From Caballeronia sp. (GTDB taxonomy: Bacteria > Pseudomonadota > Gammaproteobacteria > Burkholderiales > Burkholderiaceae): a stretch of 46,942 nt of DNA. The notes beneath the pieces were generated by a model that saw only the letters and a list, made by a program, of their open reading frames with translations, was not told the origin of the DNA and did not search any database. Of this stretch, positions 16,467 through 25,441 are shown in pieces; position 1 is the stretch's first letter, and each line of letters opens with the position of its first letter. A program made the position numbers and the translations under genes. The DNA lies in contig NZ_JAQGMM010000095.1 of the NCBI RefSeq assembly GCF_028292365.1, positions 1 to 46,942 of the forward strand, in the 5' to 3' direction.

Positions 16467-19325
16467 ATGACCTATCAAGTTCTCGCACGCAAGTGGCGGC
16501 CCAAATCTTTCGCTTCGCTCGTTGGCCAGGAGCACGTGGTACGCGCGCTTACGCACGCGCTCGACGGCGGACGACTGCACCACGCCTATCTGTTCACCGG
16601 CACGCGCGGTGTTGGCAAGACGACGCTGTCGCGCATCTTCGCCAAGGCGCTCAATTGCGAGACCGGCGTGACATCCACACCGTGCGGCGTATGCCGGGCG
16701 TGCAAGGAGATCGATGAGGGACGGTTTGTCGACTATGTAGAGATGGACGCGGCCAGCAATCGCGGCGTGGACGAAATGGCTGCGCTGCTCGAGCGCGCGG
16801 TGTATGCCCCGGTCGACGCGCGTTTCAAGGTCTACATGATCGACGAAGTGCACATGCTCACGAACCACGCGTTCAACGCCATGTTGAAGACGCTGGAAGA
16901 ACCGCCTGCGCACGTCAAGTTCATCCTCGCCACCACCGATCCCCAGAAGATCCCGGTCACCGTGCTGTCACGCTGTCTGCAGTTCAATCTGAAGCAGATG
17001 CCGGCAGGGCAGATTGTCGGGCATCTGGAGCATGTGCTCGGTGAAGAGCAGATCCCGTTCGAGCTGCAGGCATTGCGGCTCCTGTCGCGTGCCGCCGACG
17101 GCAGCATGCGTGACGCGCTTTCGCTCACTGACCAGGCCATTGCGTATTCGGCGAACCAGGTCACGGAGGAGGCCGTGCGGGGCATGCTCGGCGCGCTTGA
17201 CCAGAGTTATCTGATCCGCTTGCTCGATACCCTCGCGGCCGGCGACGGGCAGGGCGTGCTTGGCATCGCGGACGAGATGGCATTGCGCAGTTTGTCTTTT
17301 TCCACGGCGCTGCAGGATTTGGCCGGCTTGTTGCACCGGATCGCATGGGCGCAATTTGCGCCGGCTTCGGTGCTGGACGAATGGCCAGAGGCAACGGATA
17401 TCCGCCGTTTCGCCGACTTGCTCAGCGCGGAGCACGTGCAGCTGTTCTATCAGATTGCAACGATCGGGCGCGGCGAGATGGGCCTGGCTCCCGATGAATA
17501 TGCCGGTTTCACCATGACGCTGCTGCGCATGCTCGCGTTCGAACCCGCGGGCGGTCCGGGTGGAGGGGGTGGAGGCGGCGCGCGGGTGAGGCAGGCGGTT
17601 GTGGGTTCGTCCAGTGCAGGGACACGTGCATCGGCGCCGAGTGGTGTTGTAGCCGGTGGGGCGGGATTGTCGGTCGCGGGGGCTGCAAAGCCAGTCGAGA
17701 ATCGTGTCTCCGATATTGCTTCGGCTGGCGTGACCACGACGAGTTTGGATCGCGAAGAAGCGCCGCTATTGCCGGATGCGGGTCAAACGGTTGTGACCGG
17801 GCACAGTGCTGCTGACGACGGAGGCAATTCGGCTCCGAAGGCGGTTGCGGGTGCGGGATCCGTTTCGAGCGAAAGTCTTGCAGCGACTCGTACTGGTGAC
17901 GATGTAGCACAAAGCCTCGCGGCTGAGTCTAAGCCGGTTCCGAAGGCGCAAGTGATCGCGGCCCCTGATCGAACGGCAGAGGTCATCGATACCTCCGCCG
18001 TCGCCCAGGCTGGTGTCATCGATCCAGAAGGTGCAGAGGAAGGGGCACCTGAAGGGAAGGTTGAAGCGCTGACGAACAAGGCTGTCGATTTGCATAACGA
18101 TGGCGTTAAGGCGGACGCAGCGGATGCGCAAAGCGCTCCGGCGAACATTCCTGCTGGATCGGCATCGTCTGACGTAGCGACAGTATCTGTAAATCCGCAG
18201 CCCTCCGCCGATACGCCTTCGTCTTCTGTGAGTTCCCATGCCTCGCCGGATGAAGTCTCGGCTGTTCCTGAATCAGAGCTCGATTCCAGTTCCGCGACGT
18301 TGGCCGCAGCCGCCCAGGAACTCGTCGATCGCGACGCTGCCGGTCGGCCGGAAAATCGGCCGGGCAAGGCCGTGCCGCCGGCTGAAAAAATCGCATCTCC
18401 ACGTGCGACGGGCGGTGCTAGCGCCGCGCTCGATGTATTGCGCAGTGCAGGCAATCGGGTATCCTCGGATCGCGCGGCCCGTACTCCCGAACCCGTGCGC
18501 AAACCCGCCGCCCCGAAGGCAACGCCCACCGTGCAGGTTCCGATGCCTCGCCGGCTTGCGGCTTCGGCAGATAGAAGCGCAGCGCCCGCAGCGGGCGACT
18601 CCAGGTTCAGCGGTGCGCAGCCGAACGCGAACCGCAATGATACAAATGCCGGCGGCGCCAACGGCGCTGGCGCCATCGCCAGCAAGAACAGCGGCGGCGC
18701 AACCCCTCCGTGGGAAGAAATGCCGTTGGACGACTATCAACCGGTGTCGTCGGAAGAGGGCTATTTCATACCGCCGGACGACGGTTTTATGCCTGCGTTC
18801 GACAGCGGTCCCGATGACTTGCGCTTTAACGATGCGCCTGCCGCCAAGCCAGCGCCCCGAGTCGATGCACGTCCGCTGCCGCCCGCTGTCCCGCTCGATG
18901 CAATTGGCGTGAGCGGTGACTGGCCAACGCTCGCCGTGGATTTGCCGCTGAAAGGTATCGCTTATCAACTCGCCTTCAATAGTGAACTGACCGCGTGCGA
19001 CGGCACGTCCATCACGCTTGCCGTGCCGGTCCCGCAATACGCCGAAAGCGCACAGGTGGCGAAGCTGAAGGCTGCATTAACCGACAAGCTGGGCCGGCCG
19101 ATCGACGTGAACGTGAGTGTCGGCCCCGCGCGTCGCACGGCTGCCGCGATCGACGCCGCTGCTCGCGCGCAGCGCCAGCAGGAGGCAGAGAAGGAGATTA
19201 CGCAGAACCCGTTCGTGCAGTCGCTGATCCGCGATTTTGGCGCGAGTATTGTGCAGGGTTCGATCAAGCCACTGGCATCGGGCAGCGCGCAGGATGGCGG
19301 CCAGAACGCGGCATCGGCGAACTGA
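16467..19325 (+). CDS. dnaX: DNA polymerase III subunit gamma/tau
   Basis: This is the clamp-loader ATPase and replisome organiser, 952 residues long; E. coli tau is 643. The AAA+ core has Walker A GTRGVGKTT (45-53), a zinc module with Cys64, Cys73, Cys76 and Cys79, Walker B IDEVHM (125-130), and the SRC motif at 168-170. The clamp-loader collar runs to about residue 360. A Gly-rich hinge (PGGGGGGGA) then opens an Ala/Ser/Asp/Glu-rich linker of roughly 440 residues. From about residue 813 a folded tau C-terminal domain resumes (DWPTLAVDLPLKGIAYQLAF to the end) and should bind the polymerase alpha subunit. A run of six A at 18385-18390 is the only slippery-looking site, but no E. coli-type A-AAA-AAG signal is present. 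ffs lies upstream, and ebfC and recR follow. Confidence 0.97.
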   Translation: MTYQVLARKWRPKSFASLVGQEHVVRALTHALDGGRLHHAYLFTGTRGVGKTTLSRIFAKALNCETGVTSTPCGVCRACKEIDEGRFVDYVEMDAASNRGVDEMAALLERAVYAPVDARFKVYMIDEVHMLTNHAFNAMLKTLEEPPAHVKFILATTDPQKIPVTVLSRCLQFNLKQMPAGQIVGHLEHVLGEEQIPFELQALRLLSRAADGSMRDALSLTDQAIAYSANQVTEEAVRGMLGALDQSYLIRLLDTLAAGDGQGVLGIADEMALRSLSFSTALQDLAGLLHRIAWAQFAPASVLDEWPEATDIRRFADLLSAEHVQLFYQIATIGRGEMGLAPDEYAGFTMTLLRMLAFEPAGGPGGGGGGGARVRQAVVGSSSAGTRASAPSGVVAGGAGLSVAGAAKPVENRVSDIASAGVTTTSLDREEAPLLPDAGQTVVTGHSAADDGGNSAPKAVAGAGSVSSESLAATRTGDDVAQSLAAESKPVPKAQVIAAPDRTAEVIDTSAVAQAGVIDPEGAEEGAPEGKVEALTNKAVDLHNDGVKADAADAQSAPANIPAGSASSDVATVSVNPQPSADTPSSSVSSHASPDEVSAVPESELDSSSATLAAAAQELVDRDAAGRPENRPGKAVPPAEKIASPRATGGASAALDVLRSAGNRVSSDRAARTPEPVRKPAAPKATPTVQVPMPRRLAASADRSAAPAAGDSRFSGAQPNANRNDTNAGGANGAGAIASKNSGGATPPWEEMPLDDYQPVSSEEGYFIPPDDGFMPAFDSGPDDLRFNDAPAAKPAPRVDARPLPPAVPLDAIGVSGDWPTLAVDLPLKGIAYQLAFNSELTACDGTSITLAVPVPQYAESAQVAKLKAALTDKLGRPIDVNVSVGPARRTAAAIDAAARAQRQQEAEKEITQNPFVQSLIRDFGASIVQGSIKPLASGSAQDGGQNAASAN

Positions 19326-19710
19326 CGTTTTCTCTGTGGGCGAAGAAAGGCTGACGCGGAAGGGGGCTGCAGGTGGGGGGACATTGTGAGCCACGCAGTG
19401 TTCAGACGCCGAAAGCCGTTAAGCTACGCAGCCTTCGAACACTGAGACGCGATAAAGCCAGAACCCCCGCGGAGCGAACGAGTCAGAGAGAGCATCCAGG
19501 CTTCGGATCGAGAAAGCCGGGCAAGCACGAAGGTGAGAGCCCCTTCATGCCGGACAGCTCGAATGTAAATCGAAAGACCCGCTGTAAAGCATATAAAGCA
19601 CGCAAGGCTACAACCATCACCCATTCACAGCCGGCGCGGACCCGAGCCGATCCCGAACCGCGCGGCACGCATTCATTCTCTTTACCCCGTTTCGAGCAAG
19701 GAGCCCGACC
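19326..19710. other. dnaX-ebfC intergenic region
   Basis: These 385 bases contain an 8-bp inverted repeat CAGTGTTC with GAACACTG (19396-19403 and 19437-19444) enclosing 33 bases that could fold further. A TATAAA at 19592-19597 may belong to an ebfC promoter. An open frame through the region is Arg/Lys/Ser-rich with no family features, and I do not accept it as a gene. Confidence 0.5.
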
Positions 19711-20037
19711 ATGATGAAGAACCAACTCGCCGGCTTGATGAAGCAAGCTCAGCAGATGCAGGACAACATGAAGAAGATGCAGGACGAACTCGCCCTGGTC
19801 GAAGTGGAAGGACAGTCCGGCGCCGGTCTCGTTAAGGTGGTCATGACGTGCAAGAACGACGTCCGCCGTGTAACGATCGACCCGAGCCTGCTCGCCGACG
19901 ACAAGGACATGCTGGAGGATCTCGTTGCCGCTGCGTTCAACGACGCCGTGCGTAAAGCCGAAGCCACCACGCAGGAAAAGATGAGCGGCATGACGGCCGG
20001 CATGCCAATGCCGCCGGGTTTCAAGCTGCCGTTCTAA
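19711..20037 (+). CDS. ebfC: Nucleoid-associated protein, YbaB/EbfC family
   Basis: This small DNA-binding protein has 108 residues and forms tweezer-like dimers on the nucleoid. The family pattern is clear: a helical N-terminus rich in Met and Gln ([19 protein letters not shown]), then [20 protein letters not shown], then [20 protein letters not shown] and a Met/Gly/Pro-rich tail ending GFKLPF. A good AAGGAG lies eight bases before the ATG. dnaX precedes it and recR follows 35 bases later, the conserved dnaX-ybaB-recR order found in most bacteria. Confidence 0.97.
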   Translation: MMKNQLAGLMKQAQQMQDNMKKMQDELALVEVEGQSGAGLVKVVMTCKNDVRRVTIDPSLLADDKDMLEDLVAAAFNDAVRKAEATTQEKMSGMTAGMPMPPGFKLPF

Positions 20038-20072
20038 ACACCTCAATCCTCAGAGCATAGGGCCACCAGCGC

Positions 20073-20669
20073 ATGAAACAACCTTCCGCCTTGTCGGCGC
20101 TAGTCGAAGCGCTGCGTGCGCTGCCGGGCGTGGGTCCCAAGTCGGCGCAGCGCATGGCCTATCATCTGATGCAGCACGACCGGCCGGGCGCTGAAAAGCT
20201 CGGCCGGTCGCTGATGTTCGCCACCGAGCATCTGCAACATTGCGAAAAGTGCAATACGTTCACCGAGGCGGCGATTTGCGAAGTCTGCATCGATCCCGAA
20301 CGCGATCCTGAACTGCTCTGCGTGGTCGAAACACCCGCCGATCAGATCATGCTCGAACAGACCCTGACGTATCGCGGACTGTATTTCGTGCTGATGGGAC
20401 GGCTGAGTCCGCTAGATGGTATCGGGCCGAAAGAGATCCATTTCGATCGCCTGATCCAGCGCGCCACAGACGGCCTCGTGAAGGAAATCGTGCTTGCCAC
20501 GAACTTCACGAACGAAGGCGAGGCGACCGCGCATTACCTTGCACAGACGCTCAAGTCGAAGGGCCTGAAGGTGACGCGCCTAGCGCGCGGCGTGCCGGTA
20601 GGCGGCGAACTCGAATATGTTGACGCGGGCACGATCGCGCGTGCAATGCTCGACAGGCGCTCAGTTTAG
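20073..20669 (+). CDS. recR: Recombination mediator RecR
   Basis: This protein acts with RecF and RecO to load RecA on single-stranded gaps. It has 198 residues, the normal length. The helix-hairpin-helix is [17 protein letters not shown] (residues 17-33). The zinc finger has Cys57, Cys60, Cys69 and Cys72 ([16 protein letters not shown]). A Toprim domain follows, beginning [16 protein letters not shown]. The C-terminus carries [21 protein letters not shown], with the Walker-B-like GGELEY that the family conserves. It lies 35 bases after ebfC and is probably co-transcribed with it. Confidence 0.98.
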   Translation: MKQPSALSALVEALRALPGVGPKSAQRMAYHLMQHDRPGAEKLGRSLMFATEHLQHCEKCNTFTEAAICEVCIDPERDPELLCVVETPADQIMLEQTLTYRGLYFVLMGRLSPLDGIGPKEIHFDRLIQRATDGLVKEIVLATNFTNEGEATAHYLAQTLKSKGLKVTRLARGVPVGGELEYVDAGTIARAMLDRRSV

Positions 20670-20705
20670 ACCGTAGTCGCAGTTATCTCGCAACAAGGCA
20701 ACTAT

Positions 20706-20930
20706 ATGACCGAAGCAGAAGCATTGGCGCTTGCCACGCACCGGCATTACAAGGGCGGTTTATATCGCGTGATCGGCGTGGCGCGGCATTCGGAGACGGA
20801 AGAGCCGATGATCGTCTATGAGCATCTCTGGCCGCACGATCATGGCCTGTGGGTGCGTCCTGCGGAACTGTTTAACGGCACACTCGCCGACGGTTCTCCG
20901 CGCTTCAAGGCGCTCGACATTCCGCTATAG
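20706..20930 (+). CDS. DUF1653 domain protein
   Basis: This protein of 74 residues is made up almost wholly of one DUF1653 domain: HYKGGLYRVIGVARHSETEE, then MIVYEHLWPHDHGLWVRPAE, then the family-typical aromatic ending FKALDIPL. The domain is small, cytosolic and of unknown function. AAGG lies about nine bases before the ATG. It sits 36 bases after recR on the same strand and may share its transcript. Nothing in the sequence points to a role in recombination. Confidence 0.9.
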   Translation: MTEAEALALATHRHYKGGLYRVIGVARHSETEEPMIVYEHLWPHDHGLWVRPAELFNGTLADGSPRFKALDIPL

Positions 20931-21021
20931 ATCTTGTGTGGCGCCTCACGCCATCAAGCTATTTCAAGCCGCTGTCCAATCGCTGTGAAACCGTTTTGAA
21001 ACCGACAACAAAGGAGACACC

Positions 21022-22227
21022 ATGAGCGCTTCTACGGGACCGCTCGCCGGCGTCAAGGTGCTCGAACTCGGTACGCTGATCGCCGGGCCGTTCGCCGCGC
21101 GCTTCATGGGCGAGTTCGGCGCCGACGTGATCAAGATCGAAGATCCGAACGGCGGCGATCCGCTGCGCAAATGGCGCAAGCTGTATCCGGAAGTAGGCGG
21201 GACATCGCTATGGTGGGCCGTCCAGGCACGCAATAAAAAGTCGGTGACGGTCAATCTCAAGTCTCCTGACGGCAAGGAAATCGTCCGACGACTGGCGAAA
21301 GAAGCCGATATCGTCGTCGAGAATTTCCGGCCGGGCTTGCTCGAGAAACTCGGGCTGGGCTACGAGGTGTTAGCCGCCGAAAACCCCGGCCTCGTGATGG
21401 TGCGGCTGTCGGGCTACGGGCAGACCGGGCCGTATCGCGACCGGCCGGGCTTTGGCGCCATCGCCGAATCGATGGGCGGATTGCGCCACATCACGGGTTA
21501 CCCGGACCTGCCGCCGCCGCGCATCGGCATTTCCATTGGTGACTCCATTGCCGCGCTGCATGGCGTGATTGGCGCGTTGATGGCGCTGCATCATCGGCAA
21601 GCGAATGGCGGCAAGGGACAGGTGGTCGATGTCGCGCTGTACGAAGCCGTCTTCAATATGATGGAAAGCGTTGTACCCGAATACGGTGTGTACGGCATGA
21701 TCCGCGAGCGTACCGGCGCGTCGTTGCCGGGCATCGTGCCGTCGAACACGTATCCGTGCCGCGACGGCAGTGTTGTGATTGGCGGCAACAGCGATCCAAT
21801 CTTCAAACGGCTAATGCTCGCGATTGGCCGCGAGGACCTGGGCAACGATCCCACGCTGGCATCGAATGACGGGCGTGTGCCGCGCACACGGGAAATTGAC
21901 GACGCTATCCGCGTATGGCTTTGCACCCGTTCCATTGATGAAGCGCTCGCCGTACTGAATGCCGCGGATGTGCCCGCCGGCCGAATCTACAGCGTGGCCG
22001 ATATGTTCACCGATCCGCAATACATCGCGCGCCAGATGATCCAGCATTTTCCCTGGCAGGACGGTCGGGAGATCGCGCTGCCGAACGTCACGCCAAAATT
22101 GTCGGAGACGCCGGGCGAGACGCGCTGGCTTGGCCCGCAACTCGGCGAACACACCGATGACGTCCTGCAATCGCTCGGGTATGAGCCCGAAGAGATTGCG
22201 CGACTGCGGGCAAGCAAGGCGATTTAA
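21022..22227 (+). CDS. CaiB/BaiF family (class III) CoA-transferase
   Basis: This enzyme of 401 residues moves CoA between carboxylic acids. It opens with the family signature LAGVKVLELGTLIAGPFAARFMGEFGADVIKIE spread over residues 8-40. NFRPGLLEKLGL and LSGYGQTGPYRDRPGFG follow. The likely catalytic aspartate is Asp174 in ISIGDSIAALHG, the position equivalent to Asp169 of formyl-CoA transferase. A perfect AAGGAG precedes the ATG. The family has many substrates (formate, oxalate, succinate, carnitine, aromatic acids) and no neighbouring gene names the pathway, so I do not specify one. It converges on the quinone oxidoreductase gene, with 44 bases between. Confidence 0.93.
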   Translation: MSASTGPLAGVKVLELGTLIAGPFAARFMGEFGADVIKIEDPNGGDPLRKWRKLYPEVGGTSLWWAVQARNKKSVTVNLKSPDGKEIVRRLAKEADIVVENFRPGLLEKLGLGYEVLAAENPGLVMVRLSGYGQTGPYRDRPGFGAIAESMGGLRHITGYPDLPPPRIGISIGDSIAALHGVIGALMALHHRQANGGKGQVVDVALYEAVFNMMESVVPEYGVYGMIRERTGASLPGIVPSNTYPCRDGSVVIGGNSDPIFKRLMLAIGREDLGNDPTLASNDGRVPRTREIDDAIRVWLCTRSIDEALAVLNAADVPAGRIYSVADMFTDPQYIARQMIQHFPWQDGREIALPNVTPKLSETPGETRWLGPQLGEHTDDVLQSLGYEPEEIARLRASKAI

Positions 22228-22271
22228 GCTTCCACGGCCTTGGTTTATGCCATCCGCCGCATTGCAAGCCG

Positions 22272-23246
22272 TCAAGGTTCGATCACGATCTTCCCCGACA
22301 CGCGCCGGCTGGCCATGTCGTTCAATGCCGCGGCGGTCTGTTCAAGGGCATAGCGCCTCGTGACGTGCGGCCGTACCCGGCCGTCCTTGATCCAGCCGAA
22401 AATCTGCTGCAACGCGGCACTCGCCAGGTCGGGCTCGCGCTGGATATGCTGGCCCCAGAACACGCCAACGATACTCGCGCCCTTGAGCAGCGCGAGGTTG
22501 AGCGGCAACTTCGGAATCTCGCCGTTCGCAAACCCGACCACGAGATACCGGCCGCGCCACCCAATGCTGCGAAAAGCCGGCTCCGCATACTCGCCGCCGA
22601 CCGGGTCGTAGATGACGTCGGGCCCGTTCCCGTCTGTCAGCGCCTTGATCCGTTCGCGCAGGTTTTCACTTGCGTAGTCGATGGTGGCGTCCGCACCATG
22701 TTCCACGCACAAGGCGAGCTTTTCCGGACTCGACGCCGCTGCAATCACGCGCGCACCGAGCGCCTTGCCAATTTCCACCGCTGCCAGCCCCACGCCGCCC
22801 GCCGCGCCCAGCACAAGCATGGTCTCACCGGCCTTCAGTGCGCCCCGGTCGACCACGGCGTGGTGCGACGTGCCGTATGCGAGCGTGATGGCCGCAGCGC
22901 TGGCGAAGTCGATGTCGTCGGGCAACGGCATACATGCCGCCTCGCTTGCCAGCGCCTGCTCGGCGAATGCGCCTTGTGCCGTGTAGGCGGCGACTCGCAT
23001 GCCGGCCTTCAATCGCTTGACGTCCGGGCCTACGGCTCGTACCACACCCGCGAACTCGGAACCCGGCGTGAACGGCAGTTCGGGCTTCATCTGGTACTTG
23101 TTCTGGATCACGAGGACGTCAGGGAAATTCACGCTGGCGGCGCGTACGTCGATCACTACCTGGCCCGCCCCGGGCTGGAGATCGGAAAGTGTTTCCAGGA
23201 CGAGGGACTCCGGTGGTCCGTACTGGTTGCATCGAATGGCGCGCAT
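22272..23246 (-). CDS. NADPH:quinone oxidoreductase family protein (zinc-independent MDR)
   Basis: This cytosolic reductase of 324 residues belongs to the medium-chain dehydrogenase superfamily. The N-terminal GroES-like part has [20 protein letters not shown] and [16 protein letters not shown]. The Rossmann nucleotide-binding loop is [20 protein letters not shown] with AAGGVG at 148-153. The structural and catalytic zinc ligands of alcohol dehydrogenases are absent, and [15 protein letters not shown] fits the quinone-reductase branch. It is one of two isolated minus-strand genes in the right two-thirds of the window. Its start is about 196 bases from the surE start on the other strand. Substrate preference cannot be judged. 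Confidence 0.92.
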   Translation of the reverse strand: MRAIRCNQYGPPESLVLETLSDLQPGAGQVVIDVRAASVNFPDVLVIQNKYQMKPELPFTPGSEFAGVVRAVGPDVKRLKAGMRVAAYTAQGAFAEQALASEAACMPLPDDIDFASAAAITLAYGTSHHAVVDRGALKAGETMLVLGAAGGVGLAAVEIGKALGARVIAAASSPEKLALCVEHGADATIDYASENLRERIKALTDGNGPDVIYDPVGGEYAEPAFRSIGWRGRYLVVGFANGEIPKLPLNLALLKGASIVGVFWGQHIQREPDLASAALQQIFGWIKDGRVRPHVTRRYALEQTAAALNDMASRRVSGKIVIEP

Positions 23247-23430
23247 GGTGTCTCCGGGTGAAATTATCGTGATCTGGCAGTGTAGATCAGGCCTGTATGA
23301 GCGTGCTCTTACCTCTGTCTCGTTGGCCGAAAGGCCTACAAACCGCGACCAGCTTGCCCGCTGTAAAGCGCTGTACCAGACCGTTTGGCCGAGTGTCCCG
23401 ACGTCGATCCGTGGGCCTTCCTTCCTCGGT

Positions 23431-23436
23431 TACAAT
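23431..23436 (+). promoter_or_regulatory. -10 box immediately upstream of surE
   Basis: TACAAT (23431-23436) ends exactly six bases before the surE ATG at 23443, the same hexamer and distance as at dnaX. No ribosome binding site is seen in the six intervening bases (CGCCGG), so transcription and translation may start at the same base. The -35 region is poor. Confidence 0.42.
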
Positions 23437-23442
23437 CGCCGG

Positions 23443-24201
23443 ATGCGAATCCTACTCAGCAACGACGACGGTTATCAGGCCCGCGGCCTCAACGTGCTGC
23501 ACGCGGCCATGCAGCCGCTTGGCGAAGTCACCGTGATGGCGCCCGAGCAAAACTGCAGCGGCGCTTCGAACTCGCTGACGCTGTCGCGGCCGCTCAGCAT
23601 TCACACTGCGGCGAATGGTTTCAACTACGTGAACGGCACGCCAACGGACTCGGTGCACATCGCGCTGACGGGCATGCTGGCCGAGCAGCCGGATCTGGTC
23701 GTGTCCGGCATCAACAACGGCCAGAACATGGGCGAGGACACGCTGTATTCCGGCACGGTCGCCGCGGCCACCGAAGGGTTCATGTTCGGCGTGCCGGCCA
23801 TTGCTTTCTCGCTGGTCGGGCGGGACTGGCTGCATCTGGAGGACGCGGCGCGCGTGGCGGCGGAGATCGTCGCGCACTATCTCGCGCACCCCATGCCCGG
23901 TCATCCGCTGCTCAATGTGAACATTCCAAGTCTGCCTTATGACCAGATGGGCGAGTGGCGCATTACGCGGTTGGGCAAGCGCCATCCATCGCAGCCCGTC
24001 GTTCGGCAAATCGATCCGCGCGGTAATCCAATTTGGTGGATCGGGCCGTCCGGCGACGCGCTCGATGCCAGTGAAGGAACGGACTTCCACGCCGTGGCGA
24101 ACGGCCATATCTCGATCACGCCGCTGCAACTCGACCTGACCCATACCAAGCTGCTGCCCGCTACGCGCGAGTGGGCCGAGGCACGGAGCCGCCGTTCATG
24201 A
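23443..24201 (+). CDS. surE: 5'/3'-nucleotidase SurE
   Basis: This metal-dependent phosphatase of 252 residues removes phosphate from nucleoside monophosphates and short polyphosphates. The metal ligands are visible: Asp8 and Asp9 in [13 protein letters not shown], Ser39 in [10 protein letters not shown], and Asn91 in [21 protein letters not shown] chose the ATG at 23443 because the protein then has exactly the family N-terminus. A longer in-frame extension reaches back over the quinone oxidoreductase start and is not SurE-like. Its TGA stop overlaps the ATG of pcm (ATGA), giving translational coupling. It is the first gene of the conserved surE-pcm-nlpD-rpoS cluster. Confidence 0.97.
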   Translation: MRILLSNDDGYQARGLNVLHAAMQPLGEVTVMAPEQNCSGASNSLTLSRPLSIHTAANGFNYVNGTPTDSVHIALTGMLAEQPDLVVSGINNGQNMGEDTLYSGTVAAATEGFMFGVPAIAFSLVGRDWLHLEDAARVAAEIVAHYLAHPMPGHPLLNVNIPSLPYDQMGEWRITRLGKRHPSQPVVRQIDPRGNPIWWIGPSGDALDASEGTDFHAVANGHISITPLQLDLTHTKLLPATREWAEARSRRS

Positions 24202-25436
24202 CAGACGAACGCGCGAAGCGCTTTCCGCTGGCGCTCGCCGACCTGGTGCGCGAGCCACGCAAGGCGAATGCGCGCCCCGATGCGCGCAGCAAGCCGGCAT
24301 TGAAGGCGATTTCGGGCGGTAGCGGCGTTTTGAAATCCGCGGCGGCCGCGCACAAGGCCTCCGCCGCCGCCCCGAAACTGGCAGCCGGAAGGGCAGTAAA
24401 ACCGTCGGCCGGGATGCATCCTGGCATGAAGGCAAGTGCGGTGGCGAAAGCCGAACCGAAGGCGCTCGCGGGCAACACGGCGGCGCGAGGTGTGGCGGGG
24501 AATTCAGCCGCATCGGCGGGAGATGTGCATCGGTCGGCCGCACGATCGCATACTGCGTCGAAACCTTCCACGGTTGTCGCGCATCATCAGCCCGGCGCGC
24601 TGCGTGCGGGTGCGCGTTCGAACGAAATACGCGATGCTCAGCCAAGGTCCAGGACGCACTTGAAGCCGGACGCAAAACCGAATTTACAGCCGGCAAATTT
24701 ACAACCTGCGAAGTTGCCACCGGCGCCGCAGCCCGAAGTTAAATCGAACGTCCGAAAGGCTGCGTCCCAGGCCGGGCAGCAAAGCACTCATGCGCTGACA
24801 TCGGAACGAGTGCGTGAGCGCATGGTCGAACGGCTGCGCGCCAACGGCATAACGGACGCACGCGTGCTGGCCGCCATGGCTGCGGTACCGCGCCATATGT
24901 TCGTCGATCCCGGACTTGCCACGCAGGCTTATGAGGATGCGGCGCTGCCGATCGGGCATCATCAGACTATCTCCAAGCCGTCGGTGGTCGCGCGGATGAT
25001 CGAGCTGGTCGCAGCCGGACGCACGCTCAAAAATGTGCTGGAAATTGGCACGGGTTGCGGATATCAGGCGGCTGTGTTGTCGCAAATGGCAACCGACGTG
25101 TATTCCATTGAGCGGATCCGGCCGTTATCTGAGCGAGCGAAGCTCAACCTGCGGCCGTTGCGCGTGCCGAACATCCGTCTGCATTACGGCGATGGGCGCC
25201 TCGGATTGCCGGCGGTCGCGCCGTTTGACGCCATTGTGATTGCTTGTGCCGGGCTCGACGTTCCGCAGGCGTTGCTCGACCAACTTGCTGTAGGCGGCAG
25301 ACTTGTTGCGCCCGTCGGATCGCAGACGGCGCAAGCGCAGATACTGACGCTCGTCGAGCGCGTTTCGCCCACTCAATGGCGCGAGTCGCAGCTCGATCGG
25401 GTTTTCTTTGTACCCTTAAAATCCGGAGTGATTTGA
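24198..25436 (+). CDS. pcm: Protein-L-isoaspartate O-methyltransferase with a long N-terminal extension
   Basis: This enzyme methylates isoaspartyl residues in aged proteins so that they can be repaired, using S-adenosylmethionine. The catalytic domain is complete but begins only near residue 197 ([14 protein letters not shown], then [16 protein letters not shown]). The SAM-binding motif [16 protein letters not shown], lies near residue 280. The usual enzyme has about 210 residues; this one has 412. The first 195 or so are an Ala/Lys/Ser/Pro-rich, strongly basic, low-complexity stretch with repeats such as [11 protein letters not shown] take the ATG at 24198 because it overlaps the surE stop (ATGA). 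A later start cannot be excluded, but the extension is open and in frame throughout. nlpD follows six bases after the stop. Confidence 0.93.
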   Translation: MTDERAKRFPLALADLVREPRKANARPDARSKPALKAISGGSGVLKSAAAAHKASAAAPKLAAGRAVKPSAGMHPGMKASAVAKAEPKALAGNTAARGVAGNSAASAGDVHRSAARSHTASKPSTVVAHHQPGALRAGARSNEIRDAQPRSRTHLKPDAKPNLQPANLQPAKLPPAPQPEVKSNVRKAASQAGQQSTHALTSERVRERMVERLRANGITDARVLAAMAAVPRHMFVDPGLATQAYEDAALPIGHHQTISKPSVVARMIELVAAGRTLKNVLEIGTGCGYQAAVLSQMATDVYSIERIRPLSERAKLNLRPLRVPNIRLHYGDGRLGLPAVAPFDAIVIACAGLDVPQALLDQLAVGGRLVAPVGSQTAQAQILTLVERVSPTQWRESQLDRVFFVPLKSGVI

Positions 25437-25441
25437 CACCG

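Noticed and set aside
19373..19714. A 113-codon open frame in the dnaX-ebfC gap
   Set aside because: It is strongly Arg/Lys/Ser/Pro-rich, has no ribosome binding site or family features, and runs into the ebfC start in another frame.
22999..23442. A 148-codon upstream extension of surE
   Set aside because: It overlaps the start of the divergent quinone oxidoreductase gene. SurE proteins start at the [10 protein letters not shown] motif, and the residues before it show no conservation I recognise.
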